36,687 bases of DNA from JAKACA01 sp050010115. GTDB taxonomy: Bacteria > Actinomycetota > Acidimicrobiia > Acidimicrobiales > Bog-793. Positions within the stretch are counted from its first letter, which is position 1. Every line of letters begins with the position of its first letter. Positions 32,695 to 36,687 of the stretch are shown piece after piece. The stretch lies in assembly GCA_050010115.1 (NCBI GenBank), contig JBEKLQ010000028.1:1-36687 (forward strand). The letters are read 5' to 3'. The notes below the pieces were generated by a model that had not been told where the DNA came from, did not search any database, and saw only the letters and a program-made list of their open reading frames with translations. The position numbers and the translations under genes are program-made.

Positions 32695-33518
32695 CCGACA
32701 TCGACACCACGGCGGCCAGCCTCGGGATCCCCGAGGATGCCATGAAGCGTCTGGCGGAGATGAAGCCGGGCAAGCCTGGGGCGCTGTTCACCTCCGATCT
32801 GAGCGTGAATGAGTTCTTGTTGGTGAGGGAGGCGGGTTTCCAGCCGCTGGGCCTTGTGCTCGGCTCGAGCATCTACCACGTCGGCATCCAGATTGGCCGA
32901 TGGTCCAAGAACATGGAGCTCGACACACTCTCGCAGGCGATGTACCACGCACGTGAGCTGGCCATGACGCGCATGGAGGCCGAGGCCGCCACGCTCGGTG
33001 CCGACGGGATCGTCGGCGTGCGGCTCGACATCGAGTTCAAGGAGTTCGGCAACGATCTCGCCGAGTTCATCGCCGTCGGGACGGCGGTGAAGGCCGAAGA
33101 GGCCGGCAACTGGAAGAACAACCAGGGTCAGCCCTTCACCTCCGACCTGTCGGGTCAGGACTTCTGGACGCTCGTGCAGGCCGGGTACGCCCCGCTGGGC
33201 ATGGTGATGGGCAGCTGCGTGTACCACATCGCCCACCAGGGGGCGTTGAAGGCGATGGGCAACGTCGGCCGGAACGTGGAGATCCCGACGTACACCGAAG
33301 CGCTCTACGACGCCCGGGAGCTGGCGATGAGCCGGATGCAGGCAGAGGGCGAGCAGCTGAAGGCCGAGGGCATCGTCGGCGTCCAGCTGCTGTCGCTCGC
33401 CCACAAGTGGGGCGGCCATACGACGGAATTCTTCGCCGTCGGAACGGCGGTGCGACCACTGCGCGACGACCATGTCATCGCCAAGCCGCAGCTCGTGCTG
33501 CCGCTCACTGACCGCTGA
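32691..33518 (+). CDS. Tandem YbjQ-type domain protein
   Basis: A 275-residue protein made of two well-conserved YbjQ-type domains. The first has FTSDLSVNEFLLVREAGFQP, LGLVLGSSIYHVG, ARELAMTRMEAEAATLGADG, IVGVRLDIEFKEF and EFIAVGTAV. The second repeats these as FTSDLSGQDFWTLVQAGYAP, LGMVMGSCVYHIA, ARELAMSRMQAEGEQLKAEG, IVGVQLLS and EFFAVGTAV. No signal peptide or membrane helix is seen. It is translationally coupled to the gene upstream (ATGA overlap) and followed after 30 bases by a small Pro-Asp repeat protein, making a three-gene operon. Confidence 0.85.
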   Translation: MTDIDTTAASLGIPEDAMKRLAEMKPGKPGALFTSDLSVNEFLLVREAGFQPLGLVLGSSIYHVGIQIGRWSKNMELDTLSQAMYHARELAMTRMEAEAATLGADGIVGVRLDIEFKEFGNDLAEFIAVGTAVKAEEAGNWKNNQGQPFTSDLSGQDFWTLVQAGYAPLGMVMGSCVYHIAHQGALKAMGNVGRNVEIPTYTEALYDARELAMSRMQAEGEQLKAEGIVGVQLLSLAHKWGGHTTEFFAVGTAVRPLRDDHVIAKPQLVLPLTDR

Positions 33519-33548
33519 GCTGACGCTCGTCGACCGCCGGGGGTTCGC

Positions 33549-34016
33549 ATGTCACTGATACCTGATCCTGATCCTGATCCTGATCCTGATCCTGATCCTG
33601 ATCCTGATCCTGATGCGGACCTGCAGGTCCCGCACGTCGAGGCGCTCGCCGCCGCGCTCCGGGCCGACACGTCCGACCTTGACGCCTATCACCGCGTCCT
33701 GTCCTCCACGATCGGCGACTTGCTGCCGGCGGGGATGGTGGAGGTGGATCGGGAGCGCTCCATGAGCGATCGGCTCTCCGGCCGGCCCGGGGCGGCAACG
33801 GCGATCCGGCTCCATATCGGGGACAAGACGCTGGAGCTCGTGGCTCATCACGGCAGGCTCGTCGCCACCGTGGCCCAGGACGTGCGGGGCGTGACCATCA
33901 GCAAGCGAGAGGTCCCGGTAGCGGACTGGGTGCAGCAGCTGGCGGCCTACCTGGCAGCGCTGGCGTCCGAGAGCGCCGAGGCCCGCGAAGCACTGGGGCG
34001 CTTGCTCGGCAACTAG
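33549..34016 (+). CDS. Small protein with N-terminal (Pro-Asp)9 repeat, function unknown
   Basis: A 155-residue acidic protein. After MSLI come nine Pro-Asp dipeptides encoded by a perfect hexanucleotide repeat. A compact domain of about 125 residues follows: a helical stretch (VEALAAALRADTSDLDAYHR), a strand-rich middle (AIRLHIGDKTLELVAHHGRL, VATVAQDVRGVTISK), and a C-terminal amphipathic helix (VQQLAAYLAALASESAEARE). I do not recognise the family. A GGGGG run lies about six bases before the ATG. It is the third gene of the YbjQ-domain operon and ends 39 bases from the convergent MocR gene. Confidence 0.75.
   Translation: MSLIPDPDPDPDPDPDPDPDPDADLQVPHVEALAAALRADTSDLDAYHRVLSSTIGDLLPAGMVEVDRERSMSDRLSGRPGAATAIRLHIGDKTLELVAHHGRLVATVAQDVRGVTISKREVPVADWVQQLAAYLAALASESAEAREALGRLLGN
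33561..33614 (+). repeat. Hexanucleotide microsatellite (CCTGAT)9
   Basis: Nine perfect copies of CCTGAT directly after the fourth codon of the small protein gene, encoding (Pro-Asp)9. Units of six bases keep the frame, so copy number can change length without inactivating the gene. Confidence 0.97.
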
Positions 34017-34055
34017 TCCTTGCCCGGCGACCGGGGGCCGCCTGAGTGGTGGCGT

Positions 34056-35399
34056 TCAACCGCCCGAGTCCGCTCGACGGCCTCTCCCCCCGGCCGACGC
34101 GCACGCGGCGGCGATCGCATCGGCCAGCTCGGGCGCCCGTTCAACACCCAGTGCGGACGTCGTCACCCGGATCGCCGCAGCCGACTTGATCCGGAAGCGA
34201 TTGCCTGGTGCCACGAGCCACCCTCCCGCCAGCAGCGCGCTCACCGCGGTGGCCTCGTCGCCAACGGGGATCCAGACGTTGAGCCCGGTCGGCGCCGTCA
34301 CGGTGATGCCGCGCCGGCCGAGCTCCTCGCATAGCGCCGACCGGCGTTCCCGATACGTGACTGAGGCCCGGGTGAGCTGGTCGGACACATCCGCGTCGTT
34401 CCACATGGCGAGCACGAGCTGCTGCACGAGGTGGCTGACCCAGCCGGCTCCCATGCTGATCGCCTGCTCGAGCCGGGTGACGGTCGCCGGGTCGCCGGCG
34501 ACGACGGCAAGCCGCAGGTCCGGTCCGTAGCCTTTCGCCACACTGCGCACGAACCCGTACCGGCCGGTCGTGCCGACAACAGGTGCCAGCGGCACCTCCA
34601 CGAGGCCGCAGGCATGATCGTCCTCGATGACGAGCCGCCCGGGGTAGCGGGCGAGGAGCGCTCGTAGCTCGCCGGCCCGCTGCAGTGAGATCGCCGCGCC
34701 GGTGGGGTTCTGGGCGCGGGCAGTGACGACGACGGCGCGAGCTCCAGCGGCGAGTGCCTGCCAGACGCCGTCGGTCGTGGGGCCCTCCGGATCAATCGGC
34801 AGGGGAACCGTCAAGAAACCCAACCGCTCCACCACATCGATCAGCGCCGCCCACCCGGGATCCTCGACAGCGACCCGGTCACCCGGGGCGAGGTTGGACG
34901 ACAGGATCCGGCCGATCGCGTCGAGCGCCCCGAACGAACACGTGACGTGCTCGGCGGCAACGCCCTCGCCGGCAAGGCGCCGCCGGGCCTCGGCGATCAG
35001 CTCGGGATCGGCGACGGGCGACCCGTAGCTGGCAGGGTGGTATTCCATGGAGGCCAGCCGCGAGAGGGGATCGGGGAGAAGCGCCGCATCAGGGTTCCCC
35101 GTCGAGCAATCGGTGACGCCGTCGGGAACCGGGATCGCCCGCCGAGCGAACGTCATGTCCTCCGTGCGGAGCTCGCGGATCCACGTCCCGCGGCGCCGGT
35201 CTGATGCAGTGAGGCCTCGGACGCCGAGCAACCGGTACGAAGCCGCCACGGTCCCGGGGCTCACGCCGAGCCCGCTCGCCAGCTGGCGGATCGGTGGCAA
35301 TGCGTCCCCGCTCGCGAGGGCGCCGTCGCGTATACCGTGCTCGATCGATTCGGCGATCGCCGCAGCAGTCCCGCCTGTCGGCTGATATTGTAATGTCAC
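34056..35399 (-). CDS. MocR-type GntR regulator with PLP aminotransferase domain
   Basis: A 447-residue regulator. Residues 1-75 are a GntR winged helix (IRDGALASGDALPPIRQLAS, GLGVSPGTVAASYRLL). Residues about 100-440 are a fold-type I aminotransferase domain with NPTG (231-234), an Asp pair (EDDHACGL, 260-261) and the PLP Lys289 in SVAKGYGPDLR. MocR proteins sense PLP or amino compounds and often control vitamin B6 or amine genes. It is divergent from a pyridoxamine-phosphate-oxidase-like gene, the usual layout for local control. The start is GTG at 35399 within an AT-rich patch, so its first codons overlap the presumed operator. Confidence 0.9.
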   Translation of the reverse strand: MTLQYQPTGGTAAAIAESIEHGIRDGALASGDALPPIRQLASGLGVSPGTVAASYRLLGVRGLTASDRRRGTWIRELRTEDMTFARRAIPVPDGVTDCSTGNPDAALLPDPLSRLASMEYHPASYGSPVADPELIAEARRRLAGEGVAAEHVTCSFGALDAIGRILSSNLAPGDRVAVEDPGWAALIDVVERLGFLTVPLPIDPEGPTTDGVWQALAAGARAVVVTARAQNPTGAAISLQRAGELRALLARYPGRLVIEDDHACGLVEVPLAPVVGTTGRYGFVRSVAKGYGPDLRLAVVAGDPATVTRLEQAISMGAGWVSHLVQQLVLAMWNDADVSDQLTRASVTYRERRSALCEELGRRGITVTAPTGLNVWIPVGDEATAVSALLAGGWLVAPGNRFRIKSAAAIRVTTSALGVERAPELADAIAAACASAGGRGRRADSGG

Positions 35400-35422
35400 A
35401 GTGTAGTGATTGTATCAATACA
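35387..35422. promoter_or_regulatory. AT-rich operator/promoter region between MocR and PNPOx-like genes
   Basis: ATTGTA occurs at 35387-35392 and again at 35409-35414, a direct repeat with a 22-base step, about two helical turns. The second copy overlaps the inverted repeat TGTAT-CA-ATACA (35411-35422). The patch is clearly AT-rich in otherwise GC-rich DNA. MocR regulators often bind two direct half-sites, so this is the likely site for the divergent regulator; the exact half-site is inference. Confidence 0.55.
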
Positions 35423-35478
35423 TAGCTGCCTGCGGGCAGCTTCTGACCCGGACCGAGACGTGAACTTTCGGAGGCACG

Positions 35479-36231
35479 ATGTACGAGGGCAACCGGACCA
35501 CCACGCCATCCCGACACGCTGAGCGAGCATCCTTCGACGAGCAGGTCATCCACTCCATTCTGGACGAGGCGCTGATCGGCCATCTGGCATTCATCGACGG
35601 TGGGAGTCCTCACATCCTGCCGATGCTCTTCGTGCGGTCGGGCGGTTCCGTGTACGTCCACTCGTCCACTGGCGCCCACCCTGCGCGGATGGCGGCTCGG
35701 GAGGGGACGTTGAACGTGAGCTTCGAGGTCACGCTCGTCGATGCTCTCGTGCTCGCCCGATCAGCGTTCAGCCATTCGGCCAACTACCGGTGCGTTGTCA
35801 CCCACGGCGAGCTGACCCTCGTCAACGAGCCCGAACGGAAGGACGCGGTGCTGCGCGCTTTGATGGACAAGCTCCTGCCGGGGCGTGGCGACGACGCCCG
35901 GTCGCCTACGCGCGACGAGCTGCGGAAGACTGCCGTGATGGAGCTGCCGCTGGTCGACGTGGGTGCAAAGGTCCGGACGGGTGGACCGCTCGATGACGAC
36001 AGCGATCTCGGTCTCGACGTGTGGGCCGGGATCCAGCCGATCGTATGCCAGCGCGGGACGGCGGTACCGGCTGATGACCTGAGAGTTGGGATCGAGCTCC
36101 CTGCCTACCTTGCTGCTGGCGCTGCTGGCGCTGCTGGCGCTGCGGGCGCTGGTGGCGCTGGTGGCGCTGGCGGCGCTGGCGGCGCTGGTGGCGCTGGCAC
36201 ACGGGCCGGCGGTGGTTCGCTCACCGTATGA
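35479..36231 (+). CDS. Pyridoxamine 5'-phosphate oxidase-like FMN split-barrel protein with Gly/Ala-rich tail
   Basis: A 250-residue protein. Residues about 20-205 form an FMN-binding split barrel of the PNPOx/Nim-like type (ILDEALIGHLAFIDGGSPHI, LPMLFVRSGGSVYVHSSTGA, NVSFEVTLVDALVLARSAFS, HSANYRCVVTHGELTLV). True PNPO activity is not assured; many relatives are flavin or F420 proteins. The last 40 residues are low complexity: (A-A-G)n then (G-A-G)n, from a 9-bp tandem repeat. The ATG at 35479 has GGAGG six bases upstream. The stop overlaps the dtd start by four bases (ATGA), so the two are co-translated. It is probably controlled by the divergent MocR protein. Confidence 0.87.
   Translation: MYEGNRTTTPSRHAERASFDEQVIHSILDEALIGHLAFIDGGSPHILPMLFVRSGGSVYVHSSTGAHPARMAAREGTLNVSFEVTLVDALVLARSAFSHSANYRCVVTHGELTLVNEPERKDAVLRALMDKLLPGRGDDARSPTRDELRKTAVMELPLVDVGAKVRTGGPLDDDSDLGLDVWAGIQPIVCQRGTAVPADDLRVGIELPAYLAAGAAGAAGAAGAGGAGGAGGAGGAGGAGTRAGGGSLTV
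36113..36200 (+). repeat. 9-bp tandem repeat encoding a Gly/Ala tail
   Basis: Consecutive nine-base units of the type GCTGCTGGC, then GCTGGTGGC and GCTGGCGGC, encode the C-terminal A-A-G and G-A-G runs of the PNPOx-like protein. The units keep the frame, so the tail length can vary. Confidence 0.85.
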
Positions 36232-36674
36232 GGGCGGTAGTCCAGCGTGTGTCGTGGGCGCGCGTCACGATCGATGGCGACGTCGTCGGCTCCATCGAGG
36301 GGCCGGGTCTGTGCGTACTCGTCGGCATCACCCACACCGACGACGAGGGCATCGCTCGGTCCATGGCCAATCGCTTGTGGAACCTTCGCGTCCTAGCCGA
36401 TGGCGAGGGCCGCATGAACCGCTCCGCCTCGGAGCTCAACGCACCGCTGCTCGTCGTCAGCCAGTTCACGTTGTACGGCGACACGAGTAAGGGGAGGCGC
36501 CCTTCCTGGCTCGCCGCCGCTCCCGGCCCAGTGGCCGAGCCGCTCGTCGAGCGGCTCGTCGCGGATCTGAGGGAGCTGGGCGCCACGGTCGCCACCGGCA
36601 GGTTCGGAGCCGACATGCTCGTCGAGATAGGCAACGACGGGCCGGTGACCATCCTGCTCGAGCTCGAGGACTGA
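36228..36674 (+). CDS. dtd: D-aminoacyl-tRNA deacylase
   Basis: A 148-residue protein of the usual DTD length. It removes D-amino acids wrongly attached to tRNA, and glycine from tRNA-Ala. The start MRAVVQRVSWARVTIDGDVV, the SQFTLYGD motif with the catalytic-site Thr, and the C-terminal NDGPVT (Gly-Pro motif) are all present. No insertion or truncation is seen. The ATG overlaps the stop of the PNPOx-like gene (ATGA), so it is translated by coupling; the pairing is probably incidental housekeeping. Confidence 0.95.
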   Translation: MRAVVQRVSWARVTIDGDVVGSIEGPGLCVLVGITHTDDEGIARSMANRLWNLRVLADGEGRMNRSASELNAPLLVVSQFTLYGDTSKGRRPSWLAAAPGPVAEPLVERLVADLRELGATVATGRFGADMLVEIGNDGPVTILLELED

Positions 36675-36687
36675 TCCGAGGCCGGCC

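Overview
The window is GC-rich DNA with actinobacterial content: F420-dependent LLM oxidoreductase, CYP125/142-type P450, FadE26/FadE27-type acyl-CoA dehydrogenase pair, KstR-type operator sequences, a Tat substrate, and giant secreted PKD/propeller proteins. I infer an uncultured Actinobacteriota member, perhaps Acidimicrobiia; no rRNA or tRNA is present to confirm this.

Region by region. (1) 1-2108, minus strand: a metal-transport operon with a 47-aa membrane protein, a soluble PRC/MgtE_N/CBS sensor protein, and an NRAMP-type transporter that runs off the left edge. (2) 2154-7773: a stretch rich in gene decay (a frameshifted maleylpyruvate-isomerase-like gene, a glutamine amidotransferase with an in-frame TAG, and two collapsed esterase genes) around intact Nudix, CYTH-CHAD and His-rich genes. 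(3) 7857-12215, minus strand: a surface module of an Lgt-like membrane protein, a Pro/Thr-rich single-pass protein carrying a repeated TD(F/L)LVWGQ motif, and a secreted YVTN propeller protein. (4) 12284-21890, plus strand: an SDR followed by two giant tandem paralogues (signal peptide, PKD domains, PF04185-type phosphoesterase, PKD domains, eight PQQ-like blades). A remnant of the SDR 3' end between the two paralogues records the duplication. (5) 21975-29841: a lipid/steroid side-chain catabolism island. It holds a thiolase, the fadE26/fadE27-like pair, and a P450 plus LLM oxidoreductase operon; two sites matching TnnAACnnGTTnnA lie upstream of the fadE pair and of the P450. A Tat-exported dimethylformamidase-like protein sits inside it. 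(6) 29938-30783: a long non-coding stretch with a 48-50 bp periodic repeat array and a (CCYCG)17 array. (7) 30784-36674: a nitroreductase, a three-gene operon of YbjQ-type domain proteins plus a small (Pro-Asp)9 protein, a divergent MocR/PNPOx-like pair with an AT-rich operator region, and dtd.

The genes read best as several short operons. The strongest functional unit is the putative KstR-controlled steroid side-chain set. The strongest evolutionary signal is the tandem duplication of the phosphoesterase gene together with the tail of its upstream neighbour.
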